From Bacteroides sp. SM23_62_1 (lineage in GTDB: Bacteria > Bacteroidota > Bacteroidia > Bacteroidales > SM23-62), in NCBI GenBank assembly GCA_001304505.1, contig LJUQ01000007.1, positions 18,803 to 61,517 of the forward strand: 42,715 nucleotides of DNA, given 5' to 3'. A program made the translations under genes and the position numbers. Shown here piece after piece: positions 24,953 through 34,501 of this stretch. Every line of letters starts with the position of its first letter. The first letter of the stretch is position 1. The notes under the pieces are model-generated. The model was not told the origin of the DNA and did no database searches. It saw nothing but the letters and a program-made list of their open reading frames with translations.

Positions 24953-27391
24953 TCATTCATACCTGAGTGCATCAATCGGGTTTTTAGAGGCAGCTGAGAG
25001 ACTCTGATAAGCAGTAACCAGGATGGCAACAAGTGCACCTGCAATAGTTGCTGCAATAAAGAAAATAAGTTTAATATTTGTATGGTATGCATAATCTTGA
25101 ATCCATTTCTGCAACAGTAGCCAGCCCAGAGGCCAGGCTATGAGGCTTGAAATAATTACCTGGATGACTACCTCTCCTGTCAGAAGAGTGAAAACCTGCC
25201 TCTTAGAAGCACCATGAACCTTCCGGATTCCAATTTCTTTTGTCCTTTGTTCGGCAGCGAAAGCCGAAAGCCCCAGTAATCCAATGCAGGCAACTATAAT
25301 CCCGAGCAGGGTGAAAACCCGGAAAACTGTTCCCATCCTGCTTTCAGATTGATACAGTGCGACAAAATCCTCCTCCAGGAAGGAATATTTAAATCCCAGG
25401 TCTGGTTCAAACTTTTTCCATGTTCTCTCAATATGTTGCAAGGTACGGGGTAATTCATCTGATGAAACCCTGATAATAATGAAGGCTCTTTGCCAGTTTT
25501 CAGTAAGCTGCTGGATTATAAGTGGAGCTATTTTATCATGCAGAGATTTATAATTAAAATCCTTTGCAACCCCAATTATTTTGCCACGTATTGTCCCCGG
25601 ATCATCACCCTCCCAGGTGATCATCTCATCAATTGGGTCCGGTATATTCAGATTTTTGCAGGCCGTTTCATTCAGAATAAAAGAAGCAATTGAATCTGTG
25701 GAGAATTCAACAGAAAATCCTCTGCCTTCTGCAATAGGTATTTCCAATAGAGAAAAAAATTCTTCATCAACCCACATTTCTGACGAATTAATTGATTGCT
25801 GTGGATCTTTCCAAAAGATTGAATTATTATTAAACTGTCCTCCTGGAATATTTGATATACTTGAAACATTTGAAATGCCCGGACTTTGCAGCAGAGATTC
25901 CCGAAAAGATGTGAATTGATTTTGTATTGCATTACTTCTAAGCGGTATGACAATAACCTGGCTTTTGTTAAAACCAAGACTCCTGTTCTGAAAATATCGA
26001 ATCTGGTCTTCAATTCCCAAGGTCGCAATGATCAGGAATACAGAAATAGCAAATTGAATGATGACAATTGTTTTCCTTAGCCTGATCTGGGAATGTGGGG
26101 TGCCTGTTATTCCTTTTATTATCTGAGCAGGGATAAAAGAAGAAAGGTAAAAAGAAGGATAACTCCCTGAAATTACTCCAACAATAACAATAACAAGTAA
26201 AAGAAATAATATATTAAGAGGCCAGTTAGATAAGACCTGACTGAAATCTTTTCCTGTAAAAGAAGAGAATATCGGTATCAGGGATTCAACCAAGATGGCA
26301 GCCAGAAAAACCGAAGCAAGGGTAAGTAAAACTGATTCCCCGAGGAACTGGATGATTAATTGGCTGCGAAATGCTCCAAGGGTTTTACGGACACCAGTCT
26401 CTTTTGCCCGTCTTTCGCTCCTGGCAGTTGAAAGGTTCATGAAATTTAGTATGGCTATAACAAGAATTAATAATGCTGTTGCTGAAAACGCATATACATA
26501 AATAATATCACTGTTATTCCCAAGCTCCCATACCATATGCGAGTGCAGGTGAATATCTGTAACCGGTTGCAGGATAAGTTCTGCATTGTTTTTTTCGATC
26601 TCTTCTATAACCTCAGGGGTGAAATCTATATATAAGGATAACCATTGCATAAACTTACTTTCCAAAGTGGCGGGATCAGATCCGGCTGCCAGAATAATAT
26701 AATTAAAATGTCCAAAATCATTCCATGTGTAGTAATCACTCAGCATACCCTCATTCTCTTGCATGTTAACAGCTTTAAGTGTTACATATGAAACCAGGAA
26801 ATCGTAAGTAAAATGAGTATTGTATGGTACATCACGGGTTACTCCGGTAATGGTGAGGTTTGCCTCTCCATCAATTTCAAGCGTTTTACCGAGAGCTGGT
26901 TCGTTTCCAAAATATTTTAAAGCAATACTCCGGGTAATTACAATTCCGAAGGGTGTCTTGAGTGCCAGATCGGGGTTGCCTTCAATAAAAGGAATTGGGA
27001 AGACATCAAAGAACGTTGAATCGGCTGCCAGGATTTCCTCTTCCTCAAATCGTTTTTCAAGATATCTCACTGTATGTTCAGGACGCGTAAGGCCTACTCC
27101 CCATATTGGCGATATACTCACACCTGTTTCTACTTCAGGGAAATCTGCAGCCATCGTCAGGGGTAATGGATGCGGTGTTCGTGGTTGAGTCCAGTTAATG
27201 TCACGGTAAATTATCCTGTATATCCTGTGAGCATCCGGAAAATATTTATCATAGCTTAATTCATCCCGTACCCATAAGAAAATAAAAATGCAGGCAGATA
27301 ATCCAATAGCAAATCCTGCGATATTTATAATTGTATAAAGCGGATTTCTGAGAAGGTTTCGATAAGCGTTAAAAAGGTAATGCCTGAACAT
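24953..27391 (-). CDS. MacB/FtsX-type ABC transporter permease
   Basis: An 812-residue permease with two repeats of MacB periplasmic core plus FtsX domain. TM1 is near 17-42 ('LLRNPLYTIINIAGFAIGLSACIF' region), followed by a periplasmic domain with 'YFGNEPALGKTLEIDGE'. The first FtsX block holds 'RRAKETGVRKTLGAFRSQL' (~330) and three helices. A second core follows ('IPLRSNAIQNQF...'), and the C-terminal FtsX block has 'RTKEIGIRKVHGASKRQVF'. Such Bacteroidetes permeases act with a separate LolD/MacB-like ATPase, moving lipoproteins, peptides or drugs; no ATPase gene is next to this one, so it must pair in trans or with a gene elsewhere. ATG at 27391 is well supported. Confidence 0.9.
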   Translation of the reverse strand: MFRHYLFNAYRNLLRNPLYTIINIAGFAIGLSACIFIFLWVRDELSYDKYFPDAHRIYRIIYRDINWTQPRTPHPLPLTMAADFPEVETGVSISPIWGVGLTRPEHTVRYLEKRFEEEEILAADSTFFDVFPIPFIEGNPDLALKTPFGIVITRSIALKYFGNEPALGKTLEIDGEANLTITGVTRDVPYNTHFTYDFLVSYVTLKAVNMQENEGMLSDYYTWNDFGHFNYIILAAGSDPATLESKFMQWLSLYIDFTPEVIEEIEKNNAELILQPVTDIHLHSHMVWELGNNSDIIYVYAFSATALLILVIAILNFMNLSTARSERRAKETGVRKTLGAFRSQLIIQFLGESVLLTLASVFLAAILVESLIPIFSSFTGKDFSQVLSNWPLNILFLLLVIVIVGVISGSYPSFYLSSFIPAQIIKGITGTPHSQIRLRKTIVIIQFAISVFLIIATLGIEDQIRYFQNRSLGFNKSQVIVIPLRSNAIQNQFTSFRESLLQSPGISNVSSISNIPGGQFNNNSIFWKDPQQSINSSEMWVDEEFFSLLEIPIAEGRGFSVEFSTDSIASFILNETACKNLNIPDPIDEMITWEGDDPGTIRGKIIGVAKDFNYKSLHDKIAPLIIQQLTENWQRAFIIIRVSSDELPRTLQHIERTWKKFEPDLGFKYSFLEEDFVALYQSESRMGTVFRVFTLLGIIVACIGLLGLSAFAAEQRTKEIGIRKVHGASKRQVFTLLTGEVVIQVIISSLIAWPLGWLLLQKWIQDYAYHTNIKLIFFIAATIAGALVAILVTAYQSLSAASKNPIDALRYE

Positions 27392-27821
27392 TAAGACATT
27401 TATTTTTATCTGGTGACTCCCAATCCCACGGATATCAAAATTAGCTAAATATTTTCTAATTCCTTGAAATCATTATTTCAACCCTTTACAGGTTCTCTAA
27501 CCAGCTTTTTAAGCCGGATCTTACCAATATTTTCGGAAGGAAAAGTATTGATTTCTTGTATTTTGAAGGATGAGATCATACTCAAGACTCATAAATTGAA
27601 AAGGATTAGTTAAATGAATCAAATTATCCGGTGGTATACAGATTTAATAGAACGAAAATTCACTGGTAAAGGGATTATCTGTAATTTGTAATATTATTTC
27701 ATATAATTTTGACAGGAGGGAAAATTTCAGAGAGGGGTTGGCCAGAACCCATGTTTTTTAATGATCTTTTCCAGTTATTCTTATTATTTTGATTGAATCC
27801 TAAACTTAAAAATATTTAACC
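27392..27821. other. 430-bp intergenic region between divergent permease and DUF2807 genes
   Basis: The sequence is AT-rich with no ORF above 30 codons, no repeat shared with other gaps and no RNA gene I can recognise. Promoters for both flanking genes are expected here, but I cannot place them with confidence. Confidence 0.4.
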
Positions 27822-28514
27822 ATGAACAAATGCAGATTTATTTTCGTGTTAATCATTATCATTGCCATATCTCTCACTATCCAGGCTCAAAGAACTGAAT
27901 TATCTCCCTTTAACAAAATTGAGGTCGGGAGTGATATCGATGTTCAACTTATACTTGATAAGACAGGTGGTATTGAATGGTCCCTGAAAAATATTGAAGC
28001 GGATAAAATCATTACTCAGGTTGAGAATAACACCTTAAAGTTAAGAACTAAACCAGGTATTTATAAAGATGCTGAAATAAAAGCCATGGTTTATTATACC
28101 GACCTTCAGTCAATAAATTCCAAGAGTCGTGCAACTATATGGTCTGAAGAAGAACTGTATGTGAATAAGATTCGGTTCATTATCAATAATGGTGGTGAAT
28201 GCCGGTTAATAATTCATGCGGACACTATAACTGCTTCTGTTACAGAAGGAAGTATCATTACGCTTAAAGGTGAAACAAAATTTCTTGATGTTAAAGTAGG
28301 CACAGGTGCAACTTTTTCCGGATATGACCTGGATACTGAAGAAGCAGTCGTGTTGGCCAATTCAGCAGGTAAGGCTAAAATTGCTGTCAATAAATATCTA
28401 AAAGCTACAGCGACATCAAAAGGATTTATCGGATATATCGGCGAACCGGAAAAAGTCGATAAAGAAGCAACACTCGGTGGTGAAATACTACAGACTGTAA
28501 ATGACGAAGAATAA
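27822..28514 (+). CDS. DUF2807 (GIN domain) exported protein
   Basis: A 230-residue protein with a signal peptide ending 'LTIQAQ' (~residue 22) and the right-handed beta-helix-like DUF2807 domain (PF10988): 'LSPFNKIEVGSDIDVQLILD', 'NNTLKLRTK', 'MVYYTDLQSINSKSRATIWS', 'GATFSGYDLDTEEAVVLANS' and 'VNKYLKATATSKGFIGYIGEP'. The family is common in Bacteroidetes as putative adhesin/auto-transporter head-like proteins of unknown role, located in the periplasm or on the surface. Its gene is monocistronic and convergent with ispD 53 bp away. ATG at 27822. Confidence 0.85.
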   Translation: MNKCRFIFVLIIIIAISLTIQAQRTELSPFNKIEVGSDIDVQLILDKTGGIEWSLKNIEADKIITQVENNTLKLRTKPGIYKDAEIKAMVYYTDLQSINSKSRATIWSEEELYVNKIRFIINNGGECRLIIHADTITASVTEGSIITLKGETKFLDVKVGTGATFSGYDLDTEEAVVLANSAGKAKIAVNKYLKATATSKGFIGYIGEPEKVDKEATLGGEILQTVNDEE

Positions 28515-28567
28515 TTAAACCATCATACATATTCTATTAACCGGTAAAGGGTTAAAAAAATAAAATG

Positions 28568-29242
28568 CTAATTTCTTTTTGATTTCATCAGTGCTTCTGC
28601 TATGAAAACATCCTGAGGGGTGGTAATTTTTATATTTTCACTGTTTCCTTCTACAAGGGTAATACTGTACCCGGCATGTTCAACAACACTTGCATCATCT
28701 GTGAATATTTCCATATAAGTCTGTCTGTAGGCATCTTTAATAATATCCGATCTGAAAACCTGTGGTGTCTGAATTAATTTAAGCTTCTGCCTGTCAACGT
28801 ATTTGCTTCCTTCAGGAATTAATTCCCTAACTGATTCATTTATCCCGATACAGGGAACAGCACAGCCTTTTTCTCTTGCGGCTTCAAAACAACGGTCAAT
28901 TGTATCCCGGCTGACCAACGGTCTTACAGCATCATGTACAGCAATCCAGCCACCTTTAACGGTTTTATCCAGCGCATTCAGAACAGAATGAAATCTTGTT
29001 CCACCACCGTGGACCACTTCATGTTTTATGGTGAAATAATGTTTCTTCATTAAAGCTTTCCAGGTTGATAAATAATCTGGATGCAGGGCAAGTATAAAAT
29101 ATATGGAATTATCATAGCGGTAAAAACATTCAAATGAATGCATCAACACTGGTTTTTCAGCAATCTCAAGGAATTGTTTTGGTGTTTTCCCTATCAATCT
29201 TGTCCCTTTTCCACCGGCTACAATAATGACGGTTTTTTGCAT
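28568..29242 (-). CDS. ispD: 2-C-methyl-D-erythritol 4-phosphate cytidylyltransferase
   Basis: A 224-residue enzyme of the MEP isoprenoid pathway that joins CTP to methylerythritol 4-phosphate. Signatures: 'IIVAGGKGTRLIGKTPKQF' at the N-terminus (CTP loop), 'VHGGGTRFHSVLNAL', 'IAVHDAVRPLVS' (IspD signature), 'KLIQTPQVF' and 'TDDASVVE', and 'ENIKITTPQDV' near the C-terminus. The length matches the family (about 230 aa). It stands alone here; no ispF is adjacent. ATG at 29242 is unambiguous. Confidence 0.95.
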   Translation of the reverse strand: MQKTVIIVAGGKGTRLIGKTPKQFLEIAEKPVLMHSFECFYRYDNSIYFILALHPDYLSTWKALMKKHYFTIKHEVVHGGGTRFHSVLNALDKTVKGGWIAVHDAVRPLVSRDTIDRCFEAAREKGCAVPCIGINESVRELIPEGSKYVDRQKLKLIQTPQVFRSDIIKDAYRQTYMEIFTDDASVVEHAGYSITLVEGNSENIKITTPQDVFIAEALMKSKRN

Positions 29243-29356
29243 GTTTCACTTCATGTATTAAATCACTAATTTAATAAATATATTTCCCAAAAATCTTACA
29301 AAATTTAGATGTAATAACCTAATTTAGGAGCATTCATATAATCAACTTAAGCCATC

Positions 29357-30022
29357 ATGATTCAGAAAAGAACACTTGATTTCCTTGTTGTACTTAAGAA
29401 AAACAATAACCGTCAATGGTTTCAGAACAATAAGCCATGGTATGAAGAAGCAAGAAAGGATTTTATTGGATTTATTGAGCTGCTTGCCCTTGAGATCGGG
29501 AAATTTGATCCTGCTATTGGTCAGGTTAATCCCCGTGAAGCAATGTTCAGAATTTACCGTGACATTCGTTTTTCGAAAGATAAATCCCCTTACAAAGCCA
29601 ATATGGGAGCACATATTGTCCCGGGTGGTAAGAAATCCGGCCTGGCGGGATATTATTTTCACATCGAACCAGGAGATTGTTTTTTGGCAGGGGGTATATA
29701 TATGCCTTTGCCGGAAATCCTGAAAAAAGTCCGACGGGAGATTTACGAAAACATTGAGGAGTTTTTATCGATTATTGAAAACAAAAAGTTTCTGGATTAC
29801 TTCGGTAAAATATGGGGAGAACAGCTGGTCAATCCCCCTGCAGGGTATCCCAAAGATTTTGAAAATATAAATCTGTTAAAATACAAGAATTATACCGTGC
29901 TCCATTCAATCCCGGAAGATATTCTCTTTGGCAACACCTTGCTGAATGAAGTAATATATGGATTCAAATTAATGTATCCATTTAACAAATTCATCAACTA
30001 TGCAATTACCGGAAACCTCTGA
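29357..30022 (+). CDS. DUF2461 (TIGR02453) family protein
   Basis: A 221-residue protein of family DUF2461 (PF09365). The pattern is characteristic: 'TLDFLVVLKKNNNRQWFQNN', 'WYEEARKDF', 'MFRIYRDIRFSKDKSPYKAN', 'GYYFHIEPGDCFLAGGIYMP' and 'KKVRREIYEN'. It is a soluble cytoplasmic protein; its function is unknown despite wide distribution in Bacteroidetes and other phyla. ATG at 29357 gives the standard N-terminus. It is divergent from ispD with a 114-bp gap. Confidence 0.9.
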   Translation: MIQKRTLDFLVVLKKNNNRQWFQNNKPWYEEARKDFIGFIELLALEIGKFDPAIGQVNPREAMFRIYRDIRFSKDKSPYKANMGAHIVPGGKKSGLAGYYFHIEPGDCFLAGGIYMPLPEILKKVRREIYENIEEFLSIIENKKFLDYFGKIWGEQLVNPPAGYPKDFENINLLKYKNYTVLHSIPEDILFGNTLLNEVIYGFKLMYPFNKFINYAITGNL

Positions 30023-30176
30023 TTTTATGCATAATCTTGCGTAATATTTCACTGGCTTCCCGATCCCAGCCCTGACCGATTTTTTCCGGGGCATTGATCA
30101 TCGTAAACCAGTTAATCCGTTCCGGTTATCCCAATAAGAAAAATATTTAATAAGAATCTGGAGAAACAGGTAATTA

Positions 30177-31031
30177 CTATCCTCCGTAAGTCCTGAATCC
30201 TGTAGCTATATGTGTTTCTTTTGCAGATATGGTTAAAACAGGTGTTGTTGCCCTGTTCAGGATTTGTTGTGTGAAATTTCCCAGGAAATTGAGACTTTTT
30301 GGTTGTTCTTTCATCACCGATATCAGATTTGCATCGATAGAATCGGTATAAACCACGATCAGGTCTACAATATTTTCGCCATACAGGGATTTTAATTTAT
30401 ATGGTACATTTTTAGCCTTAACGTATTTCTCAACCTGCTTCCCATAAGCAGCAAGCCTATCCAGAAGTTTTTTCCCCTTGGAAGAACTGATTGTAATAAT
30501 ATGGATCTCGGCTCCAAATAATGCGGCCAGTTCTACGGTAAAAGGTACTTTTTGTCTTGTGTCGACAGTTATGTCAATAGGCATTACAATCTTCCTTATG
30601 TCATCCGGACACTTCGGTTTCCTGATTGTCATCACAGGACGATTTGTGGCAGATATAATTTTAAATGCATTGCTCCCAATAAAAAATTCCTCGAATCCGG
30701 AGCCTCCATGTGTTGATGCCACAACCATGGCCTGCTGGTATGACTCAACCTGGGTGACAACTTCCCTGTAAATTTTACCGGCTTTTATGATATAATCAAG
30801 CTGTGAATTATTCTCCAATCTAGGTTTAAAATTTGTTAAGATTTCCTTGAATTTCTTTTCGGCATATGATCTTTCCTCTTCAAAATAACCAGGACTATTA
30901 TAATCAGAGCTTTTCTTCTGGACATAAACCATTTGGATATTCGTTGTCTGTTTCTTTGTAAAAAGCATTGCAAGTTCAAGACCATTAATGGATTCCTTTG
31001 AAAAATCAATTGGAACAATCAGGTTTTTCAT
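30177..31031 (-). CDS. Two-domain universal stress protein (UspA family)
   Basis: A 284-residue tandem Usp protein. Domain 1 (~1-138) starts 'MKNLIVPIDFSKESINGLEL' and holds the ATP-binding pattern G-x2-G-x9-G-S/N in 'STHGGSGFEEFFIGSNAFKI' and 'NRPVMTIR'. Domain 2 (~148-275) starts 'IRKIVMPIDITVDTRQKVPF' but lacks the glycine loop ('KSLNFLGNFTQQIL'), so it probably does not bind ATP. Such proteins help cells survive stress or growth arrest, acting in the cytoplasm. It is divergent from the ROK gene. Confidence 0.9.
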   Translation of the reverse strand: MKNLIVPIDFSKESINGLELAMLFTKKQTTNIQMVYVQKKSSDYNSPGYFEEERSYAEKKFKEILTNFKPRLENNSQLDYIIKAGKIYREVVTQVESYQQAMVVASTHGGSGFEEFFIGSNAFKIISATNRPVMTIRKPKCPDDIRKIVMPIDITVDTRQKVPFTVELAALFGAEIHIITISSSKGKKLLDRLAAYGKQVEKYVKAKNVPYKLKSLYGENIVDLIVVYTDSIDANLISVMKEQPKSLNFLGNFTQQILNRATTPVLTISAKETHIATGFRTYGG

Positions 31032-31339
31032 ATCGTAATTATTGTGTTTGTTAAAATAACTAATTTAAGCAAAAAAATTAGACGGTATGATATTTTAGAA
31101 CTCTTTTAGATGTTAACAAAGGTTATGATCATAAAGTAATGGACCTTGAATTGTAAGGATTATTTGAATGAATAGAGAGCTGATGGCAGATTGGATTATT
31201 ATGCTTTTTATTTTTTGTTTAAATTATTATTCCTTCTTCAAATCATGGTTAAATCCTGTTAATTCCTCATGTTTTATAAATAAATATTACATTTACAAAC
31301 CACATTTTATCAGTATCCCATATAACCAAACCAGGTATT
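31032..31339. other. 308-bp intergenic region between divergent usp and ROK genes
   Basis: This very AT-rich spacer must carry both promoters. I see no TAnnTTTG box at a convincing distance, no repeat and no RNA gene. An open frame at 31168-31410 overlaps the ROK gene start in another frame and has no credible composition. Confidence 0.4.
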
Positions 31340-32308
31340 ATGGCTCAGCAAGTTGTTATTGGAATAGATATTGGTGGAACATTCACCAAATATGGGTTGG
31401 TAGATATTAATGGAAACAGCTATTTTGAGGGCTCAATTCATACCTCTGGCTATCCTGACATCAATTCGTATCTGAAAAATTTGTTCAGTACCATTCAAGG
31501 ATCCGTTAAAACATCGGATAAAGATCTTCAGATCATGGGAATAGGTGTTGGGGCCCCGGCAGGTAATTATTACAGCGGAACCATTGAAGACACATCAAAT
31601 CTTATCTGGAAAGGGATCGTCCCCCTTGCCGATTTGATGAAAAAGCATTACAACATTCCTATAGCCATTACCAATGATGCAAATGCTGCTGCCATGGGTG
31701 AGATGATGTATGGTGGAGCTAAAAACATGAAAGATTTTATTGTAATTACACTTGGAACCGGTCTTGGCAGTGGTATTGTTGTAAACGGAAATGTCGTTTA
31801 TGGTCACGATGGGTTTGCCGGTGAACTTGGACATATTGTCGCCATAGATAATGGAAGGCTTTGTGGTTGCGGGAAAAGAGGTTGTCTTGAAACATATGCA
31901 TCGGCAAGTGGAATAAAAAGAACAGTCTATGAATTGTTGGCCGATCTTACAGAACCGAGTGATCTCAGAAAAATCAGTTTCGAAGATCTGACTGCTAAAA
32001 TGATCAGTGATGCTGCCATTAATGGTGATCAAATTGCATTGAAAGCATTTGAAATTACCGGTGAAATTCTCGGCAGAAATCTTGCCAATGCAGTTTCATT
32101 TTCCAGCCCGGAAGCAATTTTTTTGTTTGGAGGACTGGCAAAAGCAGGAGAATTGATACTGAAACCAACTAAAAAACATATGGAGAAAAATCTCCTTACA
32201 ATATTCCAGAACAAGGTGAAGTTGTTACTTTCAGGTCTGCAGGATAAAAACGCCGCAGTACTCGGTGCAGCCGGACTAATATGGAATGAAATAAAGAAAG
32301 GAAACTAA
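31340..32308 (+). CDS. ROK-family sugar kinase (glucokinase-like)
   Basis: A 322-residue ROK protein, probably a hexokinase-type sugar kinase. Seen: phosphate loop 'VVIGIDIGGTFTKYGLVD' (5-22), catalytic Asp in 'ITNDANAAAMGEM', 'ITLGTGLGSGIVVNG', ROK signature 'GFAGELGHIVAIDNGRLCGC' and zinc ligands 'CGCGKRGC' with the upstream His. No N-terminal HTH is present, so this is the enzyme and not a NagC/Mlc-type repressor. Glucose or N-acetylmannosamine/glucosamine are likely substrates; sequence alone does not tell. ATG at 31340. Confidence 0.92.
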   Translation: MAQQVVIGIDIGGTFTKYGLVDINGNSYFEGSIHTSGYPDINSYLKNLFSTIQGSVKTSDKDLQIMGIGVGAPAGNYYSGTIEDTSNLIWKGIVPLADLMKKHYNIPIAITNDANAAAMGEMMYGGAKNMKDFIVITLGTGLGSGIVVNGNVVYGHDGFAGELGHIVAIDNGRLCGCGKRGCLETYASASGIKRTVYELLADLTEPSDLRKISFEDLTAKMISDAAINGDQIALKAFEITGEILGRNLANAVSFSSPEAIFLFGGLAKAGELILKPTKKHMEKNLLTIFQNKVKLLLSGLQDKNAAVLGAAGLIWNEIKKGN

Positions 32309-32394
32309 ATATTACAGGGATATGAAATCATGTTTTTCATGATCTGAGAATGATACACGTTAACTGAATTACAGATGATAAAGATATTTGATTC

Positions 32395-34227
32395 TTACTT
32401 ATTCTCAAGACTCCAGGTAAGCTCCAAATCCCAATTAGCCCTTAATTCAATCGTCCCGGAATAATATTTAACTTTCTCGGGTTGTATCTTATCGAGGTAC
32501 CTGCCTGTATCCCATTTACCGTTCCGGTTTTCATCAAATATTACTTTTATTTTGTATTTAACAGGTTCTAGAAAAGGAAATTCAATGCTGCCATCCTGAT
32601 CCTGAATTTTCTCTGCTATCAGTCGTTCATTATCATCCAGCAGTTGAATGATGGTCTGTTGATGTACATCTTCCATCATAAGGATTATTTTACTGTAATG
32701 ATCAAGGGATTGAATGTTAAATGACAGATCAATGGTATCATTTACCATTCCATAAATATCAGTGAAAGCACCAGGTTCAATAAATAATCGATAATTCATA
32801 CCTTCCTCCCAGGTATGCTCCAAACAGTAATTTCTCAGGTATCGCGGATCATAGATCATTTTGAAATCACGGGGTAATTCATTTGTATCCTCCCTGAAGA
32901 ACAGTTGAATTTTCGTCTGATCAATAAAAGATATTGGATGATCAGGCGTGATTTTGATCTTTTTATAAATATCATGCCTTGCCCCTTTCCTTACATTAAG
33001 GGATAATCCCAGTATTTCCTCTTTCAACTCCTCTTGTTCATCTTCCCTTCTCATTCCTCTTCTTCTTGAAACCTCCTGTTTATAGACCATATATACCGTA
33101 TCATCAAATGGGACATAGTTAAATGCTGAATCTGTAACCAGATAATTCAAATGCAGTTGTAAGCTGTCCAGATTATAAATGGATGAATCTTTTATCCAAT
33201 AAAACAATGTATCACCCATTACAAAATTTTCATGAATATACCAGTTTGTATCAGGTGCGAAATTCAGTGGTTCAATTTTGAGTGTATCTTTAAGCGGACG
33301 ATTAAAATAGAACTCGATTTTCCTTGGATCGGTGCGTTGAAAGTCAGATAAATATTGTGGAATAAAGTCCTCCTGAAAGAAATATAAATCAAAAAACAGA
33401 GAATAATCTCTTTTCGGGGTAATAGCAAGGGTGTCCTGACTATCAGCCATTAAAGTATCATTTCCTGTGATGTTTAAGGAATCAAGTGTTAACGTATCAT
33501 TATTTATTTGAATCGAATCAAGAAACTTATCAATAAGTTCAGCTGAAAGTATAAATGTTGTATCCATGAAAGCAATCATTTCATCCTTATTGTCATAAAG
33601 GAAATTGGAGTTTATATCTTTCAATGCAAAAACCTTAAATGTGTCCGGTCTTATATTATGAATATAAAATGAACCTTCACTGGATGCCCTCCCGACATAA
33701 AGTGGTATTTCAAGATAAGGAACTGAATCACTATCCACATCATAGAGCATGATGTAGATAGGCTCTTTGGATGGTTGCAGGTTAAAGGCATTCAAAATAA
33801 TCCCGGAAACACCCAGCGAATCGATATATGTCCCCGTTGAAAATACAAATTCATAGTTTTCGAGCGGATTACCTTCATTGTTGTCAACAATAGCCTGACC
33901 AAAATTGAGTGTATATGTTGTTGAATCATAGAGCTGCTCATCCAAATCAATAAGGATGGATTTTTTCCTGATGCGTACCAATGGTTTTTCTTTCATCGGA
34001 GGAGAAATCATAAGTTCCTGATTGATATTCATGAGCTGTATAAATTCATCAAATTCTATCTCAATGCGATCCTGATCAAATTCAACAGAATAATTAACCG
34101 GATTTTCTTTAACCACCCTGGGAGGGATTTCATCTTTCATACCCCCTGTGGGACTTCCAATTTTTGCACAACCCTGGTATACTAAAAAAGCAGCAGATAA
34201 CAATATGATGAAGATACGCTTATTCAA
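32395..34227 (-). CDS. Ig-like (Big_5) domain lipoprotein
   Basis: A 610-residue lipoprotein with leader 'IFIILLSAAFLVYQGC' (Cys20). Residues ~30-132 form a bacterial Ig-like Big_5 (SbsA-type) domain: 'PPRVVKENPVNYSVEF', 'RIEIEFDEFIQL' and 'STTYTLNFGQAIVDNNEGN'. The rest has repeated beta-rich segments, a charged patch 'RRRGMRREDEQEELKEE' near 390-410, and a C-terminal 'FDENRNGKWDTGRYL' motif with a calcium-loop look. This architecture is widespread and conserved in Bacteroidetes; function is unknown but an envelope role is likely. Start is TTG at 34227, because it precedes a typical basic 'MNKR' leader and no in-frame ATG is nearby. Convergent with the ROK gene. Confidence 0.85.
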   Translation of the reverse strand: MNKRIFIILLSAAFLVYQGCAKIGSPTGGMKDEIPPRVVKENPVNYSVEFDQDRIEIEFDEFIQLMNINQELMISPPMKEKPLVRIRKKSILIDLDEQLYDSTTYTLNFGQAIVDNNEGNPLENYEFVFSTGTYIDSLGVSGIILNAFNLQPSKEPIYIMLYDVDSDSVPYLEIPLYVGRASSEGSFYIHNIRPDTFKVFALKDINSNFLYDNKDEMIAFMDTTFILSAELIDKFLDSIQINNDTLTLDSLNITGNDTLMADSQDTLAITPKRDYSLFFDLYFFQEDFIPQYLSDFQRTDPRKIEFYFNRPLKDTLKIEPLNFAPDTNWYIHENFVMGDTLFYWIKDSSIYNLDSLQLHLNYLVTDSAFNYVPFDDTVYMVYKQEVSRRRGMRREDEQEELKEEILGLSLNVRKGARHDIYKKIKITPDHPISFIDQTKIQLFFREDTNELPRDFKMIYDPRYLRNYCLEHTWEEGMNYRLFIEPGAFTDIYGMVNDTIDLSFNIQSLDHYSKIILMMEDVHQQTIIQLLDDNERLIAEKIQDQDGSIEFPFLEPVKYKIKVIFDENRNGKWDTGRYLDKIQPEKVKYYSGTIELRANWDLELTWSLENK

Positions 34228-34501
34228 AATGCTTTGTTATAAGGTTACAAACTTACAAAGATTAAAGTTTATTATATCCTAATATGCTGCTGGATTCAAA
34301 AATATTAACATGCAGCAGAAATTAATAAACATTCCCTGTAGCAGGTTAAGAATAAATATTTTACACATTTCTGGAATTAATGAATTCAGGCATTCATAAA
34401 CATCCTCAAAAATCCTCCACTTACAGTAAATGTCTGATCTAATTTGAATAATTTATTAAGAATTATTTATAAGTTTGCTTCTTTTAAAACACAGGATTAT
34501 T

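Noticed and set aside
30006-30125. A 39-codon open frame on the minus strand ('PERINWFTMINAPEKIGQGW...') between the DUF2461 and usp genes, perhaps a gene remnant.
   Set aside because: It has protein-like composition but no start codon and no family I can name with confidence. A stop lies just upstream in frame. It is worth a BLASTX but not an annotation.
32309-32394. Short inverted repeat aatcatg/catgatc between the convergent ROK and Ig-like genes as a terminator.
   Set aside because: The stem is only about six bp and AT-rich, too weak to call.
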